Assembly: GCA_963669285.2 (NCBI GenBank)
Contig: CAXXSI010000018.1
Span: 1 to 64,000, forward strand
DNA: 64,000 nucleotides
Source of the DNA: JAWKWH01 sp963669285
Lineage (GTDB): Bacteria; Pseudomonadota; Alphaproteobacteria; Rhizobiales; Rhizobiaceae
Direction: 5' to 3'
The notes under the pieces were generated by a model that saw nothing but the letters and a program-made list of their open reading frames with translations, had not been told where the DNA came from and did not search any database. The position numbers and the translations under genes were made by a program. How positions within the stretch are numbered: the stretch's first letter is position 1; each line of letters begins with the position of its first letter. This document shows positions 10,370 through 18,722 of this stretch, piece by piece.

Positions 10370-12978
10370 TCCTCAAGCACTTCCTTGACGACGGTCGCCA
10401 GCTGTTTGAGCGAAAACGGTTTCGGCAGAAAACCAAATTTCGCGTCCTCTGGAAGGTTCTTAGCGAATGCATCTTCCGCGTAGCCGGAAACAAAGATGAA
10501 CTTGATATCCGGCTGGACCTTGCGAAGCTCTCCGAGCAATGTCGGGCCGTCCATTTCCGGCATCACTACGTCAGATACGACTATATCGATTTTGCCGTCC
10601 TGTTCCGTGAATATCTCCATTGCTTCGACGCCCGAAGAAGCTTCATGGACTGTGTATCCGCGCGACGTCAAAGCCCTCACGCCACCCATGCGCACGGCGT
10701 CCTCGTCTTCAACAAGAAGCACGGTCGCGGAACCCGAGAGGTCCTGATTAACCGGTTGGGAACCGGGCATCGTCTCTCCGGCAGAAGGTTCTGGACCTGT
10801 CGACAACGGCGTGGCGGAATGTTCGTCTGCCGGTTCGGCTCCTTCGACAAAACGCGGCAGGAAGATCCGGAACACCGAACCCTTACCCTCTTCGGAATCG
10901 ACGAAAATAAACCCGCCGGTCTGCTTGATGATGCCGTAAACCATCGACAGACCAAGGCCGGTGCCCTTGCCTACATCCTTGGTGGTGAAAAACGGTTCGA
11001 AAATTTTTCCGGCAACTTCGGGCGGAATGCCCGTACCATTGTCCTCCACCTCGATGAGGACATAGTCAGCGGCGGCGAGCTCACGGTGGTGGGTGAACTT
11101 CTCGCACTGCGCTTCCGGCAAATTCGAGGTTTTGATCGCCAGATTTCCGCCCTCAGGCATGGCATCACGCGCATTGACCACAAGATTGACAACAACCTGC
11201 TCAAGTTGCCCGAGGTCGGCACGTACCGGCCACAGATCACGACCATGCTCGATCTCGACTTTGACGCTGTTGCCTGCCAACCGCGTCAGCAACATCCTCA
11301 AATCCGCCAACACGTCAGTTAGATTGAGTGTTTCGGGCCGAAGTGTCTGGCGGCGGGAGAATGCCAGCAACTGGCGCACGAGTGATGCGGCGCGATTGGC
11401 ATTCTGCTTGATGTTCATGATGTCCGGGAATGACGGATCGGACGGCCGATGATTGGTCAGCAACAGGTCTGATGCCATGATGATGGCGGTGAGAACGTTG
11501 TTGAAGTCGTGAGCGATGCCGCCCGCCAACTGGCCGACCGCCTGCATTTTCTGACTTTGCGCCATCTGGTTTTCGAGCGCCTTTTGCTCGGTGGTTTCAA
11601 CCGCATAAACGATTGCGGCTTCTTCGGCACCGTCGCGGCCCTCATCGGCAATGGCATTAACGTAAAAGCGCATGTGCCGTTCACTTTCACCGGGAAATTC
11701 CGTCTCGATCGGCGTGATATCGGCTTGGCGCTCCTTGGCCTTTTCAAGCGCAGCGGCAAAACTGGCGCGGTCGCGTTCATGAATGACCGAATCCAGGCGC
11801 ACTTTCCCATCAATGGCATCACGATCGACGACCGAAGAGAAAAGCGATACAAATGGCGCGTTGGTTCTCAGAATACGCCCGTCACCGTCAACTCCGGCTA
11901 TTGCCATCGGCGTTGAGTTGAAGAAGCGGGTGAAACGCACCTCGGCGGCACGGCGGTCGGAGGAAGAATCTTCGCCCTTTGTCCTGTTAAGCACGATCGT
12001 TCTTGTCGCGCCGGGCTCGCCTTCCCGGCTTGCCGTCACGCGATGCATGAACCTGACCGGCAGGGCCTCACCTGATGTCGTCGACAGATCGAGATCAATG
12101 ACCGCATTGCGGGTGGTTCCCGGATCCACCTTAATCGAGTTGATCAGCGCCATGCCGTCTCCGGCGACGATTTCCGACAGCGACATCGATTCGGGCCGGA
12201 ATTGAGCCAGATCGAAACCCAGCCATACGGCAAGCGTGGAATTGACGTATGTGAGTTGCCCGTTCGGATTTGCCGCGAAAAAACCTGCCGGCGCATGATC
12301 CAAATGGTCGATTGCCTTTTGCAAATCCTGGAAAAAACGCTCCTGCTCTGCTCGTTCGCCGGATATATCGGCAATCTGCCAGGCATTCAGCGGCTGCCGA
12401 TAATCGGGCGAGGAGAACATTCTTGCGCGCACGCGATACCAGCGCGGTCCGCTTTCCTCGCCATCTGGCTGCAATCCCTCGGACAGTCGGAATTCGCCCT
12501 CGGCCGCGCGGCCATCGCGTAAAGCCGACGATAATCTGAGGATTGTCGAGGAGGCTTCCTCGTTTGATCCCAAAAAATTTTCGACAGTCTTTGTTTCGAC
12601 AGCCGATTTCGCGCCGGTCATATCCGCCCAGGTGCGGTTGGCGTAGATGACGCCGCCCTTGGGATCGGTGATAACAAGCCCGTGCAGCATCGTGTCGACA
12701 AAGCGTTTTGCAAGATCACCGCCGGTGGCGCGAGGCGCGATCTGCACAAATCCAATCGCGGTGGCAAACAGATAGCCGACGCCAATCATTGCCAGGATGC
12801 CCAGAAGCCCAAGCAGGAACGGATCACCGAGCCGCTCTTTGAATATGGCAAAGGCGAATCCGGCGCAGATCAGGACAAGGGCAAAAATGATCAGGCGGAC
12901 GATGGCTCCGGGCCGGGTGTTATATTCAACAATAGGCGCCGGATAGAACTCGCCCTGTGTATTCCTCGCCATTGACAT
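10366..12978 (-). CDS. cckA: Cell-cycle hybrid histidine kinase CckA
   Basis: Membrane hybrid kinase that drives or reverses phosphorylation of the cell-cycle regulator CtrA through ChpT. Two membrane segments lie within residues 25-75 (IVRLIIFALVLICAGFAFAI and LLGLLGILAMIGVGYLFATA). PAS-type sensor domains follow (for example HGLVITDPKGGVIYANRTW). The HisKA box reads GGIAHDFNNVLTAI, the ATPase shows NLVVNARDAMPEGG and GTGLGLSMVYGI, and the C-terminal receiver contains TVLLVEDEDAVR and VVSDVVMPEMDGP with the phospho-acceptor Asp. Length is about 870 residues. The start could be ATG 12978 or ATG 12972; an upstream TTG at 12999 is less likely. It is divergent from the FliO-like gene. Confidence 0.95.
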   Translation of the reverse strand: MSMARNTQGEFYPAPIVEYNTRPGAIVRLIIFALVLICAGFAFAIFKERLGDPFLLGLLGILAMIGVGYLFATAIGFVQIAPRATGGDLAKRFVDTMLHGLVITDPKGGVIYANRTWADMTGAKSAVETKTVENFLGSNEEASSTILRLSSALRDGRAAEGEFRLSEGLQPDGEESGPRWYRVRARMFSSPDYRQPLNAWQIADISGERAEQERFFQDLQKAIDHLDHAPAGFFAANPNGQLTYVNSTLAVWLGFDLAQFRPESMSLSEIVAGDGMALINSIKVDPGTTRNAVIDLDLSTTSGEALPVRFMHRVTASREGEPGATRTIVLNRTKGEDSSSDRRAAEVRFTRFFNSTPMAIAGVDGDGRILRTNAPFVSLFSSVVDRDAIDGKVRLDSVIHERDRASFAAALEKAKERQADITPIETEFPGESERHMRFYVNAIADEGRDGAEEAAIVYAVETTEQKALENQMAQSQKMQAVGQLAGGIAHDFNNVLTAIIMASDLLLTNHRPSDPSFPDIMNIKQNANRAASLVRQLLAFSRRQTLRPETLNLTDVLADLRMLLTRLAGNSVKVEIEHGRDLWPVRADLGQLEQVVVNLVVNARDAMPEGGNLAIKTSNLPEAQCEKFTHHRELAAADYVLIEVEDNGTGIPPEVAGKIFEPFFTTKDVGKGTGLGLSMVYGIIKQTGGFIFVDSEEGKGSVFRIFLPRFVEGAEPADEHSATPLSTGPEPSAGETMPGSQPVNQDLSGSATVLLVEDEDAVRMGGVRALTSRGYTVHEASSGVEAMEIFTEQDGKIDIVVSDVVMPEMDGPTLLGELRKVQPDIKFIFVSGYAEDAFAKNLPEDAKFGFLPKPFSLKQLATVVKEVLEE

Positions 12979-13229
12979 CCGCCTGTGATTCGCCCGCAAT
13001 TGATCCCCCGGGTCGCGTTATCGGTTGAATCACATTCTCCCGCCGCCGAAAAGACCCAGCACTTCATTCTGTGGTCAATTTTCCCATGTTTGTCGGCATT
13101 TTTGGGCCCACCTGCCCTATCCTGCCAACACATCGCCCATTTGGCGGAATTGAACAGCAACCTTGCAGGGATACCTGTGAACACGCTAAAACAGAAATAC
13201 GCGGGGCGGCGGCATCAAAGGAGACAACC

Positions 13230-14126
13230 ATGGCGTCATGGTTTGAGGGGACATTTGGCGCGGACTACGGACCCGCGGCAATGTGGACAGCCCTGTCAAT
13301 TGCGGCCCTAGTGCTGTTGCTTTTCGTCTATTGGATTGTTCGCCGCACGATGACCGGCACATTTGTCGCCGGAGGTCGAAACCGGCGCCCCCGATTGGCG
13401 ATCTTGGATGCCGCGGCAATTGATTCACGCCGTCGCATCGTGCTGCTGCGTCGCGATGATACCGAACACCTGATATTGATCGGCGGCCCGACCGATGTTG
13501 TGATCGAACAAGGTATCCATCCGGAAAGCGAAACGGTGCAGCCGGCTGCCATACCGGAAAAACCTACGAAAGTGGCAAGTGCGGCACAGGCCCCGACAGC
13601 TGAACCGCAGCGAGCCGAACCGGTGGCCAGGGAGCCCGCAGCTCCACCAGTCAACACAGGTGCCGAACCGGTGCGAAAACCCGCACCAATCGAGACCCCG
13701 CCAACCCCGGTCGCCGAGCGCCCTGCCGCCGAGCGACTTCAAAGGGGACCAACCGATACCAGCGCCGCTGTACACACACCTGTGCCGGCAAGGCCGGAAG
13801 TGGCCACCGCACAGGTTGAGCGTGTTGCGGCACCGCCGCCGCAGGCTCCCGACCACGCTGAAAAGGTTGCTCAGCCGGGCCGGTTTACCTCGGCCAACCT
13901 TGCAGCGGCGGCCGGCAAGAACACGGAAGCGGTAGTGGAAACTGCAAATCCGGATGCCGTCGCGGCAAAACCGGATTCCAGAGGTGACTTGGACACAGCG
14001 CTGCTTCATGAACTCGAATCGACCCTCGACAGAGCCGAAACCGAATCGGCACCGGCGGCCAAGCCCAATGATATCGACGAGAACATGGCCCGGATGATCG
14101 CCGGACTTGAAAAAGAAAGGGCGTGA
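13230..14126 (+). CDS. FliO-like membrane protein with long Pro/Ala-rich tail
   Basis: The ATG at 13230 follows AAAGGAG at ideal spacing; longer upstream reading is rejected. The 298-residue product starts MASWFEGTFGADYGPAAMWT, has one membrane segment (ALSIAALVLLLFVYWIVRR, residues 20-38), then a small beta domain, RLAILDAAAIDSRRRIVLLR and HLILIGGPTDVVIEQ, characteristic of FliO/flagellar export-type proteins. A low-complexity Pro/Ala/Glu region and a helical C-terminus (DENMARMIAGLEKERA) follow. No flagellar genes are nearby, and homologues sit beside cckA/dksA in Rhizobiales, so a general envelope role is as likely as flagellar export. Confidence 0.7.
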   Translation: MASWFEGTFGADYGPAAMWTALSIAALVLLLFVYWIVRRTMTGTFVAGGRNRRPRLAILDAAAIDSRRRIVLLRRDDTEHLILIGGPTDVVIEQGIHPESETVQPAAIPEKPTKVASAAQAPTAEPQRAEPVAREPAAPPVNTGAEPVRKPAPIETPPTPVAERPAAERLQRGPTDTSAAVHTPVPARPEVATAQVERVAAPPPQAPDHAEKVAQPGRFTSANLAAAAGKNTEAVVETANPDAVAAKPDSRGDLDTALLHELESTLDRAETESAPAAKPNDIDENMARMIAGLEKERA

Positions 14127-14141
14127 CGGCAAGTCACGCCC
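14119..14141. terminator. Strong hairpin terminator for dksA, inside the FliO-like 3' end
   Basis: GGGCGTGAC at 14119-14127 pairs perfectly with GTCACGCCC at 14133-14141 across a 5-nt loop. Read on the minus strand it is followed by TTTCTTTTT, a good intrinsic terminator for dksA, which stops at 14161. On the plus strand it contains the FliO-like stop codon and could also serve that gene. Confidence 0.75.
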
Positions 14142-14160
14142 TTAAGCCGAATTTAAAAGC

Positions 14161-14577
14161 CTAATCGTCTCGGTAGACTTTCTCGCGGCGCTCATGGCGC
14201 TCCTGCGCCTCCAGAGACAAAGTGGCGATCGGTCTGGCGTCGAGGCGTTTGAGTGAGATCGGCTCGCCGGTTTCCTCGCAATAGCCATATGTACCCTCAC
14301 CAATTCGCCTGATCGCCGCATCGATTTTCGAGATCAGCTTGCGCTGGCGGTCCCTTGCCCGCAATTCGATCGCGCGGTCCGTCTCCGACGATGCGCGATC
14401 TGCGAGATCAGGATGGTTGGAGTTTTCCTGCTGCAGGACTTCCAGCGTCTCGCGTGCTTCGCGCAGAATGTCGTTTTTCCACGCGACCAGTTTTGCCCTG
14501 AAGTATGTTTTCTGCCGATCATTCATGAACGGCTCGTCTTCGGAGGGTGAATAAGTGATATCAAGTTCTTCGCTCAT
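14161..14577 (-). CDS. dksA: RNA polymerase-binding transcription factor DksA (single-cysteine type)
   Basis: Secondary-channel regulator that acts with ppGpp in the stringent response. The 138-residue protein begins MSEELDITYSPSEDEPFMND. The coiled-coil tip motif is visible as HPDLADRASSETD, and the conserved RARDRQRKLISKIDAAIRRI follows. The zinc-finger region reads YGYCEETGEPISLKRLDARP then TLSLEAQERHE: only Cys100 of the four classical cysteines is kept, so tetrahedral zinc binding is not expected. The ATG at 14577 was chosen over an upstream start because GGGAGA precedes it and the family start matches. It is convergent with the FliO-like gene. Confidence 0.92.
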   Translation of the reverse strand: MSEELDITYSPSEDEPFMNDRQKTYFRAKLVAWKNDILREARETLEVLQQENSNHPDLADRASSETDRAIELRARDRQRKLISKIDAAIRRIGEGTYGYCEETGEPISLKRLDARPIATLSLEAQERHERREKVYRDD

Positions 14578-14787
14578 CCAGGTCTCCCGGCTATTCAATT
14601 GTGCGCGCCTTATATTCGCGGTACTGAAAACGCACAAGCGCAAAGCTCTGCAAACACACGTGAACTTCCCTTACGTCGGGTTACCCCAATGTTTCATCCA
14701 CAGACATTCCATCGCTGATTGCCTGACTGCAAACATGGCTCTAAAGCTGGAACGCTATGATTTTGTGTCACTCAGGGAGCGCCCCGG

Positions 14788-15297
14788 ATGAGTCAGCTGT
14801 TTCTTCTGCGCCACGCCAAGGCTGATTGGGCCAAACCGGGCATGCGCGATTTTGACAGGCCATTGAAGGAGCGTGGCCGAAAAAACGCTGAAACAATCGG
14901 TCTGGCCATGAAAACTGCCGGTTTTCTGCCAGACAAGGTCATCTGCTCCAAGGCAGCACGGGCTTTGGAAACATGGGAATCCGTATCGACGACGCTCGGT
15001 GTGGATGATTGTGATGTCGAAATCACCGATTCGCTCTACGGCAGCGACGCATCCGGTTACCTTCAGGTCATCAACGATGCCGTTGATTCGAAACGGCTGC
15101 TTCTCATCGGTCATAATCCAATGATGGAAGATATCGCGTTTGCGTTGGCGGGCAGTGGTGAGGAACTAGCGCTGTCAAAACTGGAAAAAGGATTTCCGAC
15201 AACCGGTTTGGCCGCCATTCAATTCACTGTACCGCTTACAGAGGCTGCCCCTGGCAAAGGCTCACTGCAGGCTTTTCTAACGCCTTCCGACATCTAA
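14788..15297 (+). CDS. sixA: SixA-type phosphohistidine phosphatase
   Basis: Histidine-phosphatase (phosphoglycerate mutase-like) superfamily. The N-terminus MSQLFLLRHAKADWAKPGMR carries the RH motif with the catalytic His9, and IGHNPMMEDIAFAL supplies the second active-site His. The length of 169 residues matches SixA-like proteins, which dephosphorylate phosphohistidine on phosphorelay or phosphotransferase proteins. Being close to cckA is suggestive but does not prove a target. GGAGC lies upstream of the ATG at 14788. Confidence 0.82.
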   Translation: MSQLFLLRHAKADWAKPGMRDFDRPLKERGRKNAETIGLAMKTAGFLPDKVICSKAARALETWESVSTTLGVDDCDVEITDSLYGSDASGYLQVINDAVDSKRLLLIGHNPMMEDIAFALAGSGEELALSKLEKGFPTTGLAAIQFTVPLTEAAPGKGSLQAFLTPSDI

Positions 15298-15341
15298 TAG
15301 CCGTTACCGAAACGCCTGCACAATTCCGGTAATGGATACGA

Positions 15342-15360
15342 CCGGCACTTAAATTGCCGG
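15342..15360 (+). terminator. Weak hairpin after sixA
   Basis: CCGGCA at 15342-15347 pairs with TGCCGG at 15355-15360 over a 7-nt loop, followed by TTTAATT. The short stem and broken T tract make this a weak terminator candidate between sixA and the YcjX-like gene. Confidence 0.35.
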
Positions 15361-15419
15361 TTTAATTGCCTATATCGAGCCTGCAACGCGAACGCGCAAC
15401 AACAGGAATTTGATCGCTA

Positions 15420-16880
15420 TTGGCATCGCTTACCTCCCTGGCCGATGAGGCTTTGATAACGCTGGACACGGTCGCAGGCCGGGCCGTCTCGTTGGTCAAT
15501 CCAAATCTGCGGTTGGGTGTTACCGGCCTTTCGAGGGCAGGAAAAACCGTGTTCATAACCGCGTTGATTCACAATCTGATCAATGGCGGGCGATTGCCGA
15601 TGTTCGAAGCGCAGAATTCCGGACGAATCGCTCGTGCCGCTTTGCAGCCGCAACCCGACGATAATGTGCCCCGCTTTCAATACGAGGAGCATGTCGCCGC
15701 CCTGGTCAATGATCGTGTGTGGCCGGAATCGACCCGGCAAATATCGGAATTGCGGCTGACCATCGAATACGAGTCGGCCTCCGGTTGGTCGCGTTTGTTT
15801 TCAAGGGGTACGCTCAATCTCGACATTGTCGACTATCCAGGCGAATGGCTGCTGGATCTGCCGCTTCTGTCGCAGAGTTTTGCTGAGTTCTCGCAACGCT
15901 CGTTTGAATTGGCGGAGCTTCCTGAGCGGGGTAAGCTCGCCCAAGACTGGCTACTTCAAACCAGTAAAGCCAAACCGGGCGATCCGGCGGACGAAATGAC
16001 CGCCAAACAGCTTGCCGATTCATTTACCGCATACCTGCGAATGTGCAAGGACGATGCCCGCGCACTGTCCACCTTGCCGCCAGGGCGCTTTTTGATGCCG
16101 GGGGATCTGGAGGGATCTCCAGCGCTCACGTTTGCACCGTTGCCGCAAGTTGCCGACACTGCCGACGGTTCGCTTTATGAAATGATGGAACGGCGCTTTG
16201 AAGCTTACAAAACACACGTCGTAAAACCGTTCTTCCGCGAACATATCACTCGTCTTGACCGTCAGATTGTTCTGGTAGATGCAATGCAGGCACTCAATGC
16301 GGGCCCGGCTGCACTGCGTGATCTGGAGCGCGCGCTAACGGAGGTGATGTTGTGCTTTCGCGCCGGGCGCGGCAACCTGGTAAGCAGTCTGTTCAGCCGC
16401 AAGATCGATCGCATTCTCGTTGCAGCGACAAAAGCCGATCACCTCCATCATGAGACACATGACCGGTTGCAGGCCATCGTCCGCCAACTGGTTGATACGG
16501 CCATTGAACGTGCCAATTTTACCGGCGCCAACGTCGATGTACTGGCGATGGCCGCACTGCGCACGACCAGAGAGGGCACGGTCAACCAGAACGGTGAGGA
16601 ACTGCCGGTCATTATCGGTACGCCGATCAAGGGCGAAACAATCGGCAAAGACAAGTTCGACGGAGAGACACTGACTGCCGTTTTCCCCGGCGATCTGCCG
16701 GCAAAGCCGCAAATTACCGAACTACTGGGCAAACAATGCGATTCGGCGGCCCTTCCGGTTCGTTTTGTCCGATTCCGGCCTCCCGAACTGGAGCGGACCG
16801 CCGAAGGATTGACGTTATCGCTTCCGCACATACGCCTCGACCGCGCCCTGCAATTTCTGCTTGGAGACCAACTGGCATGA
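15420..16880 (+). CDS. YcjX-family P-loop GTPase-like protein
   Basis: A 486-residue nucleotide-binding protein. The Walker A is GLSRAGKTVFITALIHNLIN (about residues 36-55), and DIVDYPGEWLLDLPLL supplies the switch-II-like DxPGEW characteristic of YcjX. Later conserved stretches include FFREHITRLDRQIVLVDAM and DRILVAATKADHLH, a TKxD-type base-recognition motif. The start is TTG at 15420 with AGGAA upstream; no better ATG lies near the conserved N-terminus. The last codon overlaps the next gene (ATGA at 16877), so the YcjX/YcjF pair is translationally coupled, as in enterobacteria, where it is linked to envelope stress. Role here is inferred only. Confidence 0.88.
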   Translation: MASLTSLADEALITLDTVAGRAVSLVNPNLRLGVTGLSRAGKTVFITALIHNLINGGRLPMFEAQNSGRIARAALQPQPDDNVPRFQYEEHVAALVNDRVWPESTRQISELRLTIEYESASGWSRLFSRGTLNLDIVDYPGEWLLDLPLLSQSFAEFSQRSFELAELPERGKLAQDWLLQTSKAKPGDPADEMTAKQLADSFTAYLRMCKDDARALSTLPPGRFLMPGDLEGSPALTFAPLPQVADTADGSLYEMMERRFEAYKTHVVKPFFREHITRLDRQIVLVDAMQALNAGPAALRDLERALTEVMLCFRAGRGNLVSSLFSRKIDRILVAATKADHLHHETHDRLQAIVRQLVDTAIERANFTGANVDVLAMAALRTTREGTVNQNGEELPVIIGTPIKGETIGKDKFDGETLTAVFPGDLPAKPQITELLGKQCDSAALPVRFVRFRPPELERTAEGLTLSLPHIRLDRALQFLLGDQLA

Positions 16881-17944
16881 ATGCTCAACGAAAACCCACA
16901 GCCTTCAAGCTTGAGGAATCGGCGCCAAAACAACAACGTGCCAATTCCGGCGAGCCCAAAAAACGGGCGCCGCGGGCAGTCAAGGTTCAGTCGAAAGTGA
17001 GCATTGCGACGGCCGCAGAGGATCCGTTCGATCAGGAAATAGCACAGCTTGACCAGAGTGTTCCCCAGGTCAGAAGCCCCCGCAAATTCCGGCTTGGCGC
17101 CCTGTTTGCGGCTTCGGTCGGCGCGCTATTGACGCTCGCCGTCGGTCTTTGGGCAGAACAGCTGATTGCCGATTTCTTTGCCCGTTCGCAGTGGCTCGGA
17201 TGGATCGCCACCGGCCTTTCCGCAGTTGCCGGTTTCACATTGCTGGCAATCGCCATTCGTGAAGTCGCCTCGATCATGCGGCTCAACTCGGTCGAAAAAT
17301 TCAGGAAACGAGCCGAAGCGGCCATCAGGCAAGACGATACACGCCAGGCACGACGGCTGCTTGGAGATCTTGCCGGATTTACCAAGTCGAACCCGCTTAC
17401 CGCTGAGGGACGGCAAAACCTTAAAGCCCTGGAAGATGATGTTATTGACGCCGCAGATCTGGTCGCTATCGCGGAAAGGGAGTTGTTCACCGGTCTGGAC
17501 CGGCAGGCAAAGGCGCTGGTCCTGCAATCTGCCAAGCGGGTCTCGGTTGTCACCGCAGTCAGCCCGCGCGCTCTGATTGACGTCGGCTTCGTCCTGTTCG
17601 AATCCGGCCGCCTGATCCGCAGGATTTCGCAACTTTACGGCTGCAAACCCGGCAGTATCGGCTTTCTCAAACTGGTACGCGACGTTGCCGCCCATTTGGC
17701 GGTGACAGGCTCGATCGCGGTTGGTGACAGTCTGGTGCAACAGTTGATTGGCCATGGTCTGGCCGCCAAGTTGTCAGCACGGCTCGGCGAAGGCGTCGTC
17801 AACGGCCTGATGACTGTACGAATCGGCATAGCGGCGATGGAAACTGCAAGACCGCTACCGTTCAATGCGATTGAGCGGCCGGGAATGGGCGAGTTCCTTG
17901 CGGCGCTGGGCGGCACAACAACCGGCAAGAAGGATGCTGACTAG
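16877..17944 (+). CDS. YcjF-family (TIGR01620/DUF697) membrane protein
   Basis: Partner of the YcjX-like protein; its ATG overlaps that gene's TGA. The 355-residue product has a basic Ala/Pro-rich cytoplasmic N-terminus and two membrane segments around residues 75-125 (LGALFAASVGALLTLAVGLW and WIATGLSAVAGFTLLAIAIR). A long helical region with LRQDD-like basic repeats follows, then a C-terminal hydrophobic domain (VSVVTAVSPRALIDVGFVLF and GLMTVRIGIAAMETARPLPF) typical of the family. Function is unknown; membrane location is supported by the sequence. Confidence 0.85.
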   Translation: MNAQRKPTAFKLEESAPKQQRANSGEPKKRAPRAVKVQSKVSIATAAEDPFDQEIAQLDQSVPQVRSPRKFRLGALFAASVGALLTLAVGLWAEQLIADFFARSQWLGWIATGLSAVAGFTLLAIAIREVASIMRLNSVEKFRKRAEAAIRQDDTRQARRLLGDLAGFTKSNPLTAEGRQNLKALEDDVIDAADLVAIAERELFTGLDRQAKALVLQSAKRVSVVTAVSPRALIDVGFVLFESGRLIRRISQLYGCKPGSIGFLKLVRDVAAHLAVTGSIAVGDSLVQQLIGHGLAAKLSARLGEGVVNGLMTVRIGIAAMETARPLPFNAIERPGMGEFLAALGGTTTGKKDAD

Positions 17945-18087
17945 CCTTACCTTGCCATCAGCCGGCATTTGGCGCATTCTCAGCGTAGAATTGGGCTGTG
18001 CGGAACGAAGCATTAACCAATGTTCGTCATGTTTCGGTAACCACACAAAAATGCCTCTATAATGCTGGTTCGATGTCCGGGGAATTC

Positions 18088-18639
18088 ATGTTCATGCGAG
18101 TATCTTCTGTATCCGCCCTGTCGGCCACCATTCTTGCCGGTGCGGCGTTGGCTTGGCCTGCAACGGCTTTTGCGCTCGATCGCGACAGCCGGTTTTTCAA
18201 ACAGGTTGAGGGAATTTGGTCGGGCCCCGGCGAAATAGTCGCCGGTAAATACAAGGGCACGAAATTCACCTGTAATTTCAAAGGTCGAACACCCTCGAAA
18301 AAGACCGGAATGTCACTTGACGGCAGTTGCCGGGTCGGACTGTTCACACAGAAAATGTCGGCGAACGTTGTGCGCAGCGGACGGAACTATCGCGGCAAGT
18401 TCATGGACGGCGCGGCAGGCGAAGGCCTCGATATCACATCTGGAAACGTGGACGGAAAGCGCGTTGTGTTCTCGATCAACCGCAAGCAACTGAACGGCGC
18501 CATGCTGGCGCGTTTACCGAACGAAGACACGATGAATGTGACAGTATCCGTAAGGGTCAATCGCAAACTGGTTCCAGTGATCGGCATGAAACTGAAGCGC
18601 ATGGACAATTCAGCCACGGGAAGCGTCGCACGAAACTGA
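18088..18639 (+). CDS. Secreted hypothetical protein
   Basis: About 183 residues with a clear Sec signal: MFMRVSSVSALSATILAGAA continuing LAWPATAFA, with likely cleavage after AFA. The mature part (LDRDSRFFKQVEGIWSGPGE, then FTCNFKGRTPSKKTGMSLDG) is rich in beta-forming and Gly residues with a possible disulfide between CNF and SCRV. It looks like a small periplasmic beta-barrel domain found as a conserved unknown in Rhizobiales. The start could be ATG 18073, 18088 or 18094; GGGGAA just upstream of 18088 decides for it or for 18094. Confidence 0.65.
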   Translation: MFMRVSSVSALSATILAGAALAWPATAFALDRDSRFFKQVEGIWSGPGEIVAGKYKGTKFTCNFKGRTPSKKTGMSLDGSCRVGLFTQKMSANVVRSGRNYRGKFMDGAAGEGLDITSGNVDGKRVVFSINRKQLNGAMLARLPNEDTMNVTVSVRVNRKLVPVIGMKLKRMDNSATGSVARN

Positions 18640-18680
18640 ATTTCCAATCCAAATATGATTTAATCTGATACATCGAAAAA

Positions 18681-18702
18681 GGGCCGCAACTTATTGCGGC
18701 CC
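18681..18702. terminator. Bidirectional intrinsic terminator
   Basis: GGGCCGCAA at 18681-18689 pairs perfectly with TTGCGGCCC at 18694-18702 over a CTTA loop, with AAAAA before and TTTTG after. It lies between two convergent genes (stops at 18639 and 18723) and should end transcription from both sides. Confidence 0.9.
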
Positions 18703-18722
18703 TTTTGTTTATCGGTGCCAGA

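Noticed and set aside
10336..11322. 328-codon open frame opposite cckA
   Set aside because: Antisense shadow of the CckA kinase and receiver domains.
13071..13229. Longer N-terminus for the FliO-like protein
   Set aside because: The upstream part lacks homology or a membrane signal, while ATG 13230 has an ideal AAGGAG.
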